Shown: in pieces, positions 44,645 to 56,109 of the stretch
Numbering within the stretch: position 1 is the stretch's first letter
Layout of the letters: each line of letters begins with the position of its first letter
Assembly (NCBI GenBank): GCA_009809945.1
Contig: WTPW01000355.1
Span: 94,589-158,588, forward strand
Reading direction: 5' to 3'
Origin: Gigaspora margarita
Taxonomy: Eukaryota; Glomeromycota; Glomeromycetes; Diversisporales; Gigasporaceae
Length of the DNA stretch: 64,000 nt
Notes under the pieces: generated by a model
The model's input: the letters and a program-made list of their open reading frames with translations, nothing else
Told to the model about the DNA's origin: nothing
The model's database searches: none
Program-made: the position numbers and the translations under genes

Positions 44645-45665
44645 AATTTTCGATCATAGTAAAAAACTTTCTATATCAAAACTCTAACAGTTTGAAATTT
44701 TTTATTAATATATCAGACAGTATTGTCCTACCAATGTTTTCATTATCTTCAATAGTGCAGTAGTAACTGGCAACAAAATTTTTTTTATTTGTGAGCGCAA
44801 ATAATGAGTTTTGATATATAAAATCTTTTTTCAAATTTTGAATATTAAAAATTTTTTATCCAAATATATCCAAATATTTGCCAATATCCAAATAAATTTT
44901 TGCAATTTGGTATCCAAAATTTTCCGTGTTCCTGTACGTAACCTCCAAAAGCATATTACGGCTGCACAAAAACAAAAAAAAAACATAATAGAAACAATAA
45001 AAAAAACGCAACATACACTATACAATCATGTCATTGATAATAATGGTTTGGACCGTAAATATTGATATCGTTATGCATTATTATTGTTGTTATATTAATT
45101 TTGCACATTTATGTTATGTATTTTATTATGTTTTTATTGTAACTGTAATATACTTTTAGAGGTTACTGTACATATGTACATACGAAATTTTCAACCGACT
45201 ATAACATATAAAAAGTCATGATAAAGAGGAACGAATTGAGAAAGTTATTTCCGTAGGCACAATTTATCTCAAATATAATAAATTTACAGATAAGCATTAG
45301 ATGTTTTTAAATTAGAACAGAGAGCGTATTAATAGTTGTCCTTAAAATACCTTAGAATTGATACATGTATAGACGAAGAAACAACCCATTAAAGATTTTA
45401 TTAAAGAAACATTATTTTTCTATTGAAAACTTAATTGCATTCTACGGTACTAGTGCTACGAGCTGGTTTAGCTGGAACGGATGGTCCAGGCGCGGCTTAA
45501 ATTGCTGCGGATCAATCGCGGCTCAGCCACGGTAGTAAATATTCCGTAAACAAGCTTTTGTACGTAGCGAATTCTTTGCATAAACTAAATTAATAAATAC
45601 ATTTTATAGTCACACTAAATAATAAATAAATTAAATAGTCAATTAGTAAATATCGGCAGATGGAT
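44645..45665. other. A/T-rich spacer
   Basis: ATATCCAAAT direct repeats at 44858-44915, and a G+C-rich stretch with GGTACTAGTGCTACGAGC...CAGCCACGGTAG near 45445-45535 that may be a degraded transposon end. The plus-strand frame at 44811-45065 is not supported by motif or splice context. Confidence 0.4.
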
Positions 45666-45669
45666 ATAT

Positions 45670-46440
45670 TATTGCACAATGTGGTCGGATTCTGTAATGT
45701 CGGGAATTTCTAAAAGATTTGGAACTTCTCTATAAAAATATTCTAAGGTTTGTGTTCCGGTAATTTTTGTTTGATCTTCAGCTTGGCTTGAGGTACGTTG
45801 CTTTGTTTGTAGTATTTAGATCTATTTTAAATTCGAATCTTGTGTTCCAAAGTTTTTCTATTATTATTCGGTCTTTTGATAAATCTTCCACTGTTTTCTC
45901 CGAATTTTGTGGCTATTACATGTCAATCTTCTTGTTCGAATAGTGCTAGATATTTGTATCCTTTATATTGTTTTCCTATTTTTATAATTCTTGCTTCAAT
46001 TCTTCGTAGTGATGCCATTGTAGCTTGGATTTTCTTTTATACTTTATCAGTATCTGGATTTTGTAAGATGCGAGTCTTTTCATTCTTTGGTCCATTTTTG
46101 GAAATTCTTCATCTTCTAATTCTGGTAGTTGTTCTTCTGGAATTTTTATTTTTATCATTAAGGAAGTTCTTGTTTTTTGGTTGGTGTATTTCTGATTTTT
46201 CTGTGACTTTAATTTGTTGTTTGAATGTGGATAAGTTTACTGTTAACATTTCTTGTTCATATAAGTTTATTTTTTTGAATATTAATTCTAGATTTTCTTC
46301 TAGCACTAGCACTGGAACTAATTCATGTTGGTATTTTAATAGGTCTGCTTTTCTGTATAAGTCCCATGATCCTAATGTTTGTGGTTCCATTGTTTTCATG
46401 TTTAGTCCTTTTAATGGGTATAAATAGAGCATATACTTAT
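45670..46440 (-). pseudogene. Unrecognised broken gene
   Basis: On the minus strand one frame runs from about 46440 (LNMKTMEPQTLGSWDLYRKA, HELVPVLVLEENLELIFKKI, STFKQQIKVTEKSEIHQPKN) through a TGA at 46109 (RR-stop-RISKNGPK), a TAA (DKV-stop-KKIQATMASLRRIE) and another TGA (EQED-stop-HVIATKFGENSG). It continues after a frame change as SSQAEDQTKITGTQTLEYFY, then REVPNLLEIPDITESDHIVQ (45800-45675). Coding texture is clear over about 750 bp. The plus-strand frame 45840-46427 is its antisense shadow. The spacing of Gln, Glu and Lys and the lack of a known domain leave a transposon-borne or a host gene both possible. Confidence 0.5.
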
Positions 46441-46444
46441 TTCT

Positions 46445-48340
46445 GCAAGGGATACAAACCAATAAAAGGCAAATTTTTGTAGATTGCAAAATCAGGCGTG
46501 ATTTTTGTATAACATGAAATTGAAGGCTTTTCAAAAAATCACGTATAACTAAGATTTTGCCTAAAAAATCACCTTTTATGATCTAGTATAAAAATTCCTT
46601 GATAAATTTCACAATATAATATGCATTATTCAAACTCTAACACTAACTCTAAGGTTGGTCTAACTTTATATGTTATTAGTAAAAATAACAACAAATAAAT
46701 ATTTACTATTAGCATGTGATTTGTATTACTTGCAGAAATAAGTAAATCCATAAATAGATTGCTAATATTACAATAAATTTGGCTTCTTTTTGTAAGCAGT
46801 TTTTTGCTATCCATCTCTGAATTAAGTAATATTGTAATCAAAATATTGATTATTTATTAAAGATTTGGTTTTTAAGAGAATTTTTATTGTTTATTCAAGT
46901 ATCTGAGATATCCAAATTCTGCCTTTACAAAGAATTTTTTTCAGTTTTTATATCTTTTCTATTTACTAATATCTATTTCCAGACTTGGCTTCAATATGAT
47001 CTCAAGATTATAATAATTTTATATATAACAATTTATGTATAATGATCATATATGTGATGAATAATACATAACAATTTTTCATAATAACAAAATAGAGTAA
47101 ATAGTTTATAGGGCAGCAATACAAATACTAATGCATATAAAACTAAATAAATAAATATATATGTAGATAAATAAACAAATAAATAAACTATATAATTAAC
47201 TATACTGTATAAATGAATATATAAAGCAATATAAACTAGTAGTAGCTATTGAACAAAAAGTTCAATAGCATAATATAATAGTTGTAATGCATTGTAGGTA
47301 TGTGACTATTATAGCATATATCATTAGTATTGTCAATTTGATGTCTGAGCTATTTTTGGCAGACTAAACATTTTCAAACATTGTTTGAAGTCCATGTTTG
47401 AATATATCTGAATAAATTGATTGTTACTAAACAATATCTGTGCAATAACTGTTAGACATAGACATATGGTGAAAATGAACATTGTTCAATATCTAATACT
47501 AAATTTTCAAATCTTTGTCAAATATTTTTAGTGTAATTAAAAAGCTTTATACAACTAATCTAGAAACACAAAGTTATTTTATTAAGAGTAGAGGATATAT
47601 CAATTATTTTTTATATAATTTTTGTGTCACTATTTTTTTGAATATTTTATTAAGTAAACTGTTTTAAAAATTAATTAAAAGTTGTAGAATAGGTTTTCTA
47701 ATTCTAATAGTAGTAAAATTATCAAAATGGTTAGATATTTATCGAAATACATGTATTTAAAGATTATCTACACAATGAATTTGCATTTTGACCAATCACA
47801 CTTATTAATTTATTTAAAAACTTTTCTTGATCACTCAAATAAAACTAATTAAAATGTTTTTTTTAAAAAAATAAATTCTATATATATAATATAAAAAAAA
47901 GGCTCAGTAACTTTATAGTCATAAAAAGAGCATAAATTATTTTGTATTAAAAAAAAAGCATACAATTTGTGCATCCAAAAGAATATGACAATAATATGCA
48001 CTTGGTCACTATTCTTTTCCCTTCTTCTCATTTACTGCAAGCATGCTAGTCAAGACAAAAACATAGTAAAAGAATTTATCACAAGTGAATAACATAATCG
48101 ATGATTTCAAATAAAATAGTGAAACCTCTAGCAACATATTAATTATAATTAGTACTAATAAAAAAAAACTATAAAACAAAAAATACCAATACTTATCTTA
48201 ATGCTAATTTGAGTAACTAGTGATATTATGATTTTTTTATTAATAATAATAAAATTTTAATATACAATTAAAAAAGATTTACAGTAATTGATAAACCATT
48301 AAAGTATATTAGCTCTAGAAATAATTATAATTGTCAATTC
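46445..48340. other. A/T-rich spacer with a degraded MITE
   Basis: 47580-47760 carries the block TATTAAGTAAACTGTTTTAA, AAAGTTGTAGAATAGG and the core motif (47703-47744) shared with other MITEs; AAGAGTAGAGGATATATCAA at 47585 resembles the end of the 60461-60990 element. AAAATCACCTTTTATGATCT at 46564 recurs at 62226. No gene supported. Confidence 0.45.
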
Positions 48341-48357
48341 GAAAGTTAATTCAAGTA

Positions 48358-49520
48358 CACTGCACATCAAGATAATGAATTCAACAACAAAGCAGACCAA
48401 CTAGCACACAGTCACCAAATTGCTCCATACCTTCTTTTTAACTTCAACAATATCTACAATACTCAATTTATACTCTCAATTNACAACCTTCNTATGGAAC
48501 TTCCTATTCNTNGCAGTGTTNGAACAGTATGCTATGCANACATATTNGCACTCTGGANATCACAAAACNGATTTCAACAATGGACAACAATCTCTCAGCA
48601 TATATGCTGGAATGCAACCTGGCTCTATATTAATAATAATCAAAAAATCTCAAATTTTGCACACAGCTTTCAGTCCTTAACTCTCAAATCATTCAGAATC
48701 AAAATACTTATGGATGATCTTCCTTTTTCTCACATTTTACACAAAAGAAACCCTTCATATTCCAACAAATGTCACTTATGCCAACAAACAAGTTATGCAT
48801 TACACTGGATCATATGTCCAACCTGTAAACCTATACTAAAAATCATAGAAGATTCACTGTACCATGTTCTCAAACTCAACAAAATGGATATTTCACAATC
48901 AACTGCTAATAACCTCTATACTCAAATAATGCATCTTGATAGTTTTCAAATTCATCACTCTTCTAACAAACCCTCATTGTTCTCTACCCTAACTGGTCTC
49001 ATTCCACTTGATATTATTCATACACTAAGTGAATACACAACATCNCAAAAAACNGCAAGAACACTCACTATTCAACTTTTGCTACACATTAACTATCTCA
49101 TCTATACAAATATCTGGATCCCATACTGCATTGACAGATCTCAAAATCACCAAGTACACCTACAACACCCAACTCCAGCTATCTCTCTAAATTCAATTAG
49201 TCAGTCAACAAATCATACACAGGACTATAAATCTACAATACATATTTCTATGCTCAAAATAGAAACTTGGTTTATTAAATGGATCAAATACTCTACACAC
49301 CCTTCTGATATTTTTACATATACACAAATCTAGGTGAGCCTTGGCCACTCTGGTAGGTTTAGGCCGCAGATAAGTATTGTAGTTTACTTCAGTATATGTC
49401 TGAGTTTTTATTCTTAGTATTAGATTTAAAAAACAAAAGTTTTTCCAGTATTGTAAAAAGTTTCAATTAAATTTAATAAAGATAAGAGCAAGGTCTCACC
49501 TTAAACATTAAAAAAAAAAA
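48358..49520 (+). mobile_element. 5'-truncated LINE (RNase H and zinc-knuckle end)
   Basis: Direct repeats AAGTTAATTCAAGTA (48343-48357) and AAGTTAATTCGAGTA (49521-49535) flank the element, which ends in an A run (49509-49520). The frame open from 48350 starts within an RNase H domain (TAHQDNEFNNKADQLAHS, containing the late catalytic Asp motif NxxAD). It continues through LKSFRIKILMDDLPFSHILH and a CCHC-like CHLCQQTSYALHWIICPTC to the stop at 49333, which is typical for the C-terminus of plant/fungal LINEs with an RNase H. The reverse transcriptase and endonuclease are missing because of 5' truncation. A dozen or so single N bases (48482-49053) suggest a consensus made from mixed copies. The 3' UTR ends AGCAAGGTCTCACC. 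Confidence 0.85.
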
Positions 49521-49535
49521 AAGTTAATTCGAGTA

Positions 49536-50670
49536 AAAACTAATATATAAAATATAACTATTATAACTGGCCTTGTTTAGTTTGAGTCTGAGTTCAGTTC
49601 AAGTAACAACACTGTGTATAATTGTAACAAATTAAATTTATTTTATATTATACCTTTTTTTCCTTTGAAACATGAGATTCTTTGAGTAATACAGATCAAA
49701 ATCAATGATTATTATTATTTTGAATTAATACTATTATTTTGTTTGCTTTATTAAAGAAATTTAAGATATATATAGTTATTTTCAAGTTAGCTAACTATAA
49801 TATTTTTAATTAAATTGTATTAATTATATTCCTTATATATTTTCGATGCATTATAATTATAGATATAATAAAGTTCTTTTTACTTTTTTTAATTTGTCTT
49901 TTCTTTTTGTTAAATCATATATTAAAATCTGATCTCATATTTTAAATTCTACTAGTGTTATATTAATGTTGTGGTATCCTTTTTGTTATTGTTGTACTTC
50001 TTTAATTTTTTGTTAAGCTTGCACCTTTTGCTATTATAATTTTTTTAATATATAATTTTTTAAAGACTATTCTAATAATATTCTTAGAGTTTCTTTTTTT
50101 AATTTATAACTGTAAATTGAGTAGAATTGTAGCAATGCTTTAACAAACCTGGACTAGACCAGACTTTTGTTAAGCTTGAGTATGGTTTAATCATTAAAAC
50201 TTTGAAGCTTCAAACTTTTAGTCAAGTTTGAGTCTGGTTTGGATCTAAGTCTGAAATCTGCAAACTATCTAACTAAGTTTAAATACTATATATATTTTTT
50301 GGTATAGTACATATTTACTTAAAGCACAAAGTTAAAATTAATTAAAGAACTATAGTATTTTGTATAATTTTATTAATAAAGTTATTAAAAATATGATATT
50401 ACAGTCAACACACCTTACAATTACCAATTTGGTTACATATGTACTTTTTTCAAAAAAGTGCTTATAAAGAGATTGTGCTTTTATAGAGGTATTTTTTTAT
50501 ATATTTAATAGTAAATTGTTTTAATAAAAATGTGATATAGTATTATAAGGTGATTTTAGAGGAGGTAATTGTATGGGGTTGACTATATTTAAAATTTTTC
50601 TAATTGATCATAACCTTTTGTACTAAGTAAACTTGTTAATTTATAATTAGTAAAAAAGAAAAAAAAAATT
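49536..50670. other. A/T-rich repeats; one degraded mariner-like MITE
   Basis: 50445-50575 resembles, in opposite orientation, the MITE at 53295-53477 (GTGCTTATAAAGAGATTGTG, TTTTAGAGGAGGTAATTGTA). GTTTGAGTCTGAGTTCAGTT (49578) and AGTTTGAGTCTGGTTTGGAT (50222) belong to a second degraded repeat also seen at 59880-60035. No gene. Confidence 0.45.
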
Positions 50671-51120
50671 GATTGGTAATTAGTAAGTGCATTTTATATC
50701 AAAACAATTAATATTTATAATCTAAAGCCAATTTTAAAATTTTTTATTTTTGTTAAGTTAATATTTTTTGTATTTCTATAAAAATTGTAAAGGCAATTTT
50801 TTTCTTTCTAATAGTGGTGAAATCACTAAAATTGACCCAATAGATCACAAGATATTGTTTTTTTGTCTTTGTGATTATATAAATATTTTACAGATTTGCA
50901 AAAAAATTTTCATATGATTATAAAAACAAAATAATAATATCTTATGATCTATTAGATCAATTTTGATAATTTCACTACTGTTAGAAAAAAAAATTGTTTT
51001 TACAATTTTTATAGAAGCATAAAAGATGTTAACTTAGCAGAAATTGAAAAATTTTAAAATTAGTTTCAGATTATGGATATTAATTGTTTTGATATAAAAT
51101 GCACTTACTAATCACTAATC
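50671..51120. mobile_element. Foldback element, arms ~210 bp, with the shared core in both arms
   Basis: Starts GATTGGTAATTAGTAAGTGC and ends with the near-inverse GCACTTACTAATCACTAATC. Inner arms also pair (CATTTTATATCAAAACAATT with its inverse at 51090-51070, and the core motif at 50806-50848 with 50945-50985). Centre near 50895. Non-coding. Confidence 0.75.
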
Positions 51121-51176
51121 AAAGTCTTTCTCTTACTTACAGATTATGAATTAAGCATTAAAAAATATATCAAATT

Positions 51177-51300
51177 GGTATATTTTATTTTACTTTTTTA
51201 AAATTTGAAAAAAGAATGCTTAATTTTGAAAATTTTTATTAAACATTTAAAATTAAGCATTTTTGTCTCAAATTTTTAAAAAAATAAAATAAGATATACT
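51177..51300. repeat. Palindrome with ~60-bp arms
   Basis: TGGTATATTTTATTTTACTT, GAATGCTTAATTTTGAAAAT pairs with ATTTAAAATTAAGCATTTTT, AAAATAAAATAAGATATACT. A related sequence lies at 59590-59700. Confidence 0.6.
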
Positions 51301-51309
51301 AAAATAAGC

Positions 51310-51870
51310 ATTAGTTTATGTTACCTGTCACTATGGCAACCCTATGATTGACCAATAAAAATTGATTCTATAAATTATATGCTTAATTGATCACAATCAA
51401 GCATATAATCTACATGATCAATTTTTATTAGTTATTAGATTATACAAAGTTAATTTTTTATTTGTATAATCTATGATCCAATTTTTTTAAAAAAAAATTT
51501 TTAAAAAAAATTTTAATTTGCTAATTATTCTATTTTTGCTACTTAATTTTTTTTTATTATCATCTAATAGTAATCTAGATTTAAAAAAAATCTAAAGTTT
51601 TCTGATGTCATATTATACAAAAGGCTATGCAAAGTTAATTTCTATTTTGTATAACATGGTGTTCCAAAATTTTGGTCAATAAGGGGTTTTTTTTAATCTA
51701 CTCATATGGGCAGATTTGACTCCATTCGGTATGTGACAAAATCAGATTTTGTTACATGATGATCAAAACACATTATCAACTAATTATATCGATCAAAAAT
51801 TTGATCATGATCATCACGATCAAATTTTTGATTGTTTGATATTTTAAATTTTATTATACGAATAGTAACA
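51310..51870. other. Palindrome-rich A/T sequence
   Basis: Short dyads: TATATGCTTAATTGATCACA / TCAAGCATATA (51378-51408), GATCAAAAATTTGATC with its later copy (51791-51830), and CAAAATCAGATTTTG (51738-51752). No gene. Confidence 0.4.
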
Positions 51871-51886
51871 TAGCATTAGACTTCCG

Positions 51887-52718
51887 ATGGCTAGTAAATG
51901 CCAACTTTGTCAAGAAATTTTTCCTTTTCAAAAAAGGCTTGCAATTCATAAAAGAACAAAGTATCGAAACAACAAAATTATACCCCATCAGCATTCACTT
52001 ATTCAACCTCTTCTTGAACAAATCACATTTTATCAAGATGCATTTATAGTTCTTATCAAAAAATGTCTTGGCTTTAATAGGCATACAGTAGGTGCAAGAC
52101 AAATTTCTATTAATGCCTTTTTAGAAAATATATTTGTTTTTCTTTTTGAGCATGAGCCTTCTTTCTGATATAGTCCTATACAATGAAAGTATTCTTGTTT
52201 TTTTTCAGGGTGAGACTGGTGAATATAGATTAAAGCAGTTAGTTAATTATAATTATTGGAATATTTGACAAGATCCAAAATTAAAGACAGTTGGTTTTGT
52301 TTTATTTATGGATTATGACAGTTCCTATGGTGTTAATTTTATTTGGTCACAATCAGAATTAAAAGAGAATGGTCATATCTTTCAATGCGGCACCATTACC
52401 TGTAAATTTATAGCAGATTCAAGAGAATTTTCTGAACGGTATAAATTAGAATATGGAGTCTCACTTGAAACCCTTATTTATTTTTTTTTATCAATTTTAT
52501 TTTATTTTAAAAAAAACTTCTAATTATTTATGAGACCTGCCATAACTCAAGAAAATCAAACTACTTTGCAAGAATCGCAAGAATTGCAAGAATCAAACCC
52601 ACAAGTTTATAATATTGGATCACGCAAGAATTCCTCTGATAATATAGAATCAACTCAAGGTCAAAAAAACTATAGGTTTATACTACCCCACGTACCTTTT
52701 CAGCAACTCAACAGATAG
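51887..52718 (+). pseudogene. Degraded zinc-finger-type gene
   Basis: The ATG at 51887 gives MASKCQLCQEIFPFQKRLAI, a C2H2-like start (CxxC, then AIHKRTKY) in which the final His is replaced, followed by a helical segment (QHSLIQPLLEQITFYQDAFI, VGARQISINAFLENIF). After a stop and a candidate acceptor TTTTTTTCAG (52200-52209) the sequence continues GETGEYRLKQLVNYNYWN-stop-QDPKLK (stop TGA near 52266). It then continues FVLFMDYDSSYGVNFIWSQ, HIFQCGTITCKFIADSREF and, in another frame, NQTTLQESQELQESNPQV. The coding texture is strong, but at least one in-frame stop and a frame change break it. I recognise the layout as a repeated gene type of these fungi without a named function. Confidence 0.55.
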
Positions 52719-52978
52719 ATTATGTATATTATCAGCAAATTTTATATATAGATATATATCGATTACTAACCATATGGATATATATCGATTACACACACCC
52801 CTGCCGATTATTATCAATAGTAATAGTAATCGATATATATTTGGTTAAATCGATATATATCGAATATGATATCAATTAATAATTATTATATTCACATAAT
52901 CATGCTTTTTGCAAATTTTTAATGTTTTACAGGTTTTCGCAAGTTTTCACAAGTTTTCTAAAATTTTTTTTTATTTAT

Positions 52979-53205
52979 TGTCAGGGATGATGCTGAAATC
53001 AGATAATGCTGAAATTTGGGGTCTTGATTTGAAACTATAAGCCCTGCTAAAATCCATATATACTCTTTAAATATCAAATCTATACCCAAACCTTACCCTA
53101 ACTCAATAAGACAAAAATGAAAAAACATCTCAAAAAAATTTTAAAATTTCATATCAAAATAAATAAAAATTTCAGGATCATCTGATTTCAGCATCATCCC
53201 CGACA
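52979..53205. mobile_element. MITE with ~38-bp inverted repeats
   Basis: TGTCAGGGATGATGCTGAAA, TCAGATAATGCTGAAATTT (52979-53018) is inverted as AAATTTCAGGATCATC, TGATTTCAGCATCATCCCCG, ACA (53167-53205). The interior has AAACCTTACCCTAACTC. TA flanks are possible one base outside. Confidence 0.8.
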
Positions 53206-53294
53206 TTATATGTTATATTTTAAATTAAATATACAATATTCGCAAGTTTTCGCAATTTAATGTAAAATTTTATTTTTTTATTTATTATTATATA

Positions 53295-53477
53295 CAGTCG
53301 TCCTCCTCTACAGTCACCTCCTATATAGTCACACCCTCTTTATAAGCACTATTTTTTGAAAAATTATTGGCAATTTACTTATTAAAAAAACTTTATATAA
53401 TCACATTACTATTAAAATTTTATAATCACATCTTTTTTATGTAAAACAAACTGCGTGATTATAGAGGAGGATGACTG
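53295..53477. mobile_element. Tc1/mariner (pogo-like) MITE, 183 bp
   Basis: Ends CAGTCGTCCTCCTCTACAG and the inverse TATAGAGGAGGATGACTG, flanked by TA (53293-53294 and 53478-53479). The CAGTCGNCCTC end type is characteristic of pogo-group elements. Non-coding; a degraded copy lies at 50445-50575. Confidence 0.8.
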
Positions 53478-53519
53478 TATTATATATATTTTAAATATTA
53501 CATATTTTATTATATTATT

Positions 53520-53880
53520 ATTATAAAAAAAATGACAAAAAAATAAAACCAAAAAAGAACAAAACTGAAAAAAAATAACGAAAATAAAATGAAAATAAAA
53601 AAAATAAACTATTATATTTGCTTATATTTGCTTATTTTTGCTTATTTTCGATTATATTCGCTCATATTCGCTACTACTTGCAAGTTCTAAAAGAATTAAG
53701 GAATAAATAAAATAAAATAAAATTAAAAAAATAAACAAAAAAAAAGAACAAAAAACAAAAAATAAAACTGAAAAAAATAACGAAAAAAAATGAAAACGAA
53801 AAAAATAAACTATTATATTTGCTTCTATTCACTCATATTCGCTTCTATTCACTTATATTTGCTTATTTTTACTATTTTCT
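53520..53880. repeat. Two tandem copies of an A-rich plus TTTGCTTAT-rich block
   Basis: The A-rich block AAACTGAAAAAAATAACGAA followed by AATAAACTATTATATTTGCT and 12-bp units ATATTCGCTCAT occurs at 53555-53690 and again at 53765-53880. Confidence 0.7.
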
Positions 53881-53939
53881 AAAAAAATAGTAAGTAAAAA
53901 AATATAAAAACAACTATTTCTCAGAAGTATTAGTGTTAT

Positions 53940-54230
53940 ACCACTTGTACAAACGCAAGAGAAACAAGAAAAATTACACCATACGATCCCATACGAATGC
54001 AAGAGAATGAGCAAGACCACCCATACAAATACAAGAGAAATGAGCAAGACCACCCTATACGAACGCAAGAGAAGAAAAACAAATAGACCACCTACAAGAA
54101 CACTAAAAATCTACGCAATACCATCTACAAGAATATTGAGAGGCATGTCAACAACACCAGCTAGCGACAATTCCAACGACGATACCAACGATGATATCAA
54201 CTACAATACTAGCGATGACACCAACTAGGA
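53940..54230. repeat. Short tandem repeats (CATACGAACGCAAGAG; CCAACGATGATA)
   Basis: Units like ATACGAACGCAAGAGAAATG, AGCAAGACCACC recur three to four times (53945-54075), then GATACCAACGATGATATCAA-type units (54165-54235). The frame 54007-54228 translates these repeats and is not supported as a gene. Confidence 0.55.
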
Positions 54231-54239
54231 CAACACCAA

Positions 54240-55130
54240 TGCGTTGCCTTGCGCAAGGTGTCAGAAAGTCACTATACTTCATGCCAAAAAATGTTTTTTT
54301 GTAGAAATAAAATAAGAAAAATTAAAAAATAATAAATAAAAGAAAAAAAATGAAAAAACAAATGAAACAAAATGATACTAAATGAAATGAAACATAACAA
54401 AAAAAAAAACAAAACGAAAATGAAAAAACAATGTAAAAGTGATAGAAGATCTAAATTATAAACAAAAAAAAATAAACAAAGATCTAATCTGATCTTGTAC
54501 TATGATCATCAAAATATTTTGAAACATTTTGAAAATAACGCGCCCTTGGTATGATCCAGGGTACAGATCTACTAATCTAGCTTAATTTCCTAGTTCTAAA
54601 ATATTTTGAATATATTCAAAATATTAAAAAAAAAAAAGAAAAAAGAAAAGGAGAGAGAAAAAAAAGGGAGAGGAGAAAAAAAAGAAAGAAGATTTTTTTT
54701 TTTTACCCGGTAATGGGTCAAAACACTATGTAATCGTTACAGATCTGTTAATCATTATATATCATTTCAAATAACTCTGATTATAATTGATTTATAGATA
54801 TATAACAATTTAATATAAAAAAATGATATATATCAATTTAGATATATATTGATTTTTATTCAATTAATCGATATATAACGATATTTTATAATCGATATAA
54901 AACAATTAAGTGTTATATATTGATCAATATCTATATATAAAATTTTCTGATGATAGGTAAAGATTTGTGATTTATATTTTTTATTGGTGTTAGTATAAAA
55001 TTCGATTCTATAAGTAATCTTTGATGTAATCAATGTAATTAATTGAGAAGGCTTTAACTGTGTAAGTCTATATCATTTTTTATGCACAACATTTTAAAAG
55101 GAATTACTTATAAGTTTAACTGAAGTTTTT
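54240..55130. other. A/purine-rich spacer
   Basis: Poly-purine tract GAAAAGGAGAGAGAAAAAAA around 54630-54690 and TCGATATATA-type dyads 54750-54940. Nothing coding. Confidence 0.45.
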
Positions 55131-55139
55131 TTTTAATAA

Positions 55140-56060
55140 TATGGGTAATTCTAAGACATTCATTCATTATAATAAATCAATAGGATTGGTTGAAGATAGG
55201 GATTAGTATTTCTGATACCATATTTGCGCTTGGTAATTGTTATCAATATAATTGATAAATATAGAGCATTGCTCATTAAGAACCCACTGAGATAATAAAT
55301 ATAACATTTAAAAAAAGTTATTTATAACTATTGAAATAGTAATGCGAAGGTTTTTTACCTTGTATCATAAAAAAAAAGGATAAATGCTATAAATTTACTA
55401 AGATGGGCAATTCTAATATAATATTGTCATAACCTAATTAATAAATTAAGAAATTTAGAATTGTACAACTCAACACAAAATTTTAAATAATTTAAAGCAA
55501 TTGATTTATCTGACTGATAGATTCTCAGATTTTCATCAATGCCATTAATTTTATAATTGGCTTATTACATAAATTCCAAAAATGAAATTATCTCCAATTC
55601 TATAAAAAAATAAAACAATTACCTAATTATTTTGATCGATGTATCATCAACTTTTATAACTATACAAGATATATTGGCTTATTACATAAATTCTAAAAAA
55701 TGAATCGACTAATTATCCCAAAATTATATTTTATTAGCGCCACTAACTTTCGTAACTACAAGATGTATTATTAGCTTATATAAATTCCAAAATGAATCTT
55801 TGATAAAGCATTCCTAATTCTATAAAAAAGTAAAGCTATCATTGCAATTCTTATCCCAATTGATAGTTTATATCTACCAAGAATTTAGTCAGGTACCATT
55901 AACTTTCATAACTATGAGATGTATTGACTTATTGCATAAATTCTAAAACAAATCTTTTGGTAAAACAATCTCTAGTTCTACGAAAAAGTAATTTTCTTCT
56001 TTATCAACCTATGAAGCAATTTCGGTTGCATTTGCTCCATTCATAACTATTGAAGATAAA
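55140..56060. repeat. Relics of Sel1-like units and a degenerate ~120-150-bp repeat
   Basis: Plus strand 55143-55245 reads KTFIHYNKSIGLVED and ISDTIFALGNCYQYN, matching the spacing of one Sel1 unit. From 55560 to 56000 the block ATTGGCTTATTACATAAATT, CCAAAAATGA, TCTATAAAAAA recurs at 55560, 55675, 55770 and 55925. No intact frame. Confidence 0.35.
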
Positions 56061-56109
56061 TTTTTCTTATTACTAGCATTAATATTTCAAATACTAATTT
56101 TTCTAAAAA

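Noticed and set aside
44353..44659. Two overlapping ~90-residue proteins on opposite strands
   Set aside because: They are translations of the nested palindromic MITEs, and both strands read alike because the sequence is self-complementary.
45840..46427. 195-residue hydrophobic plus-strand protein
   Set aside because: Its complement reads as better coding sequence (acidic/basic, Gln- and Lys-rich). The hydrophobic frame is the typical antisense of an A-rich gene.
53853..54228. Repeat-encoded proteins on both strands
   Set aside because: They follow short tandem repeats and have no domain or splice support.
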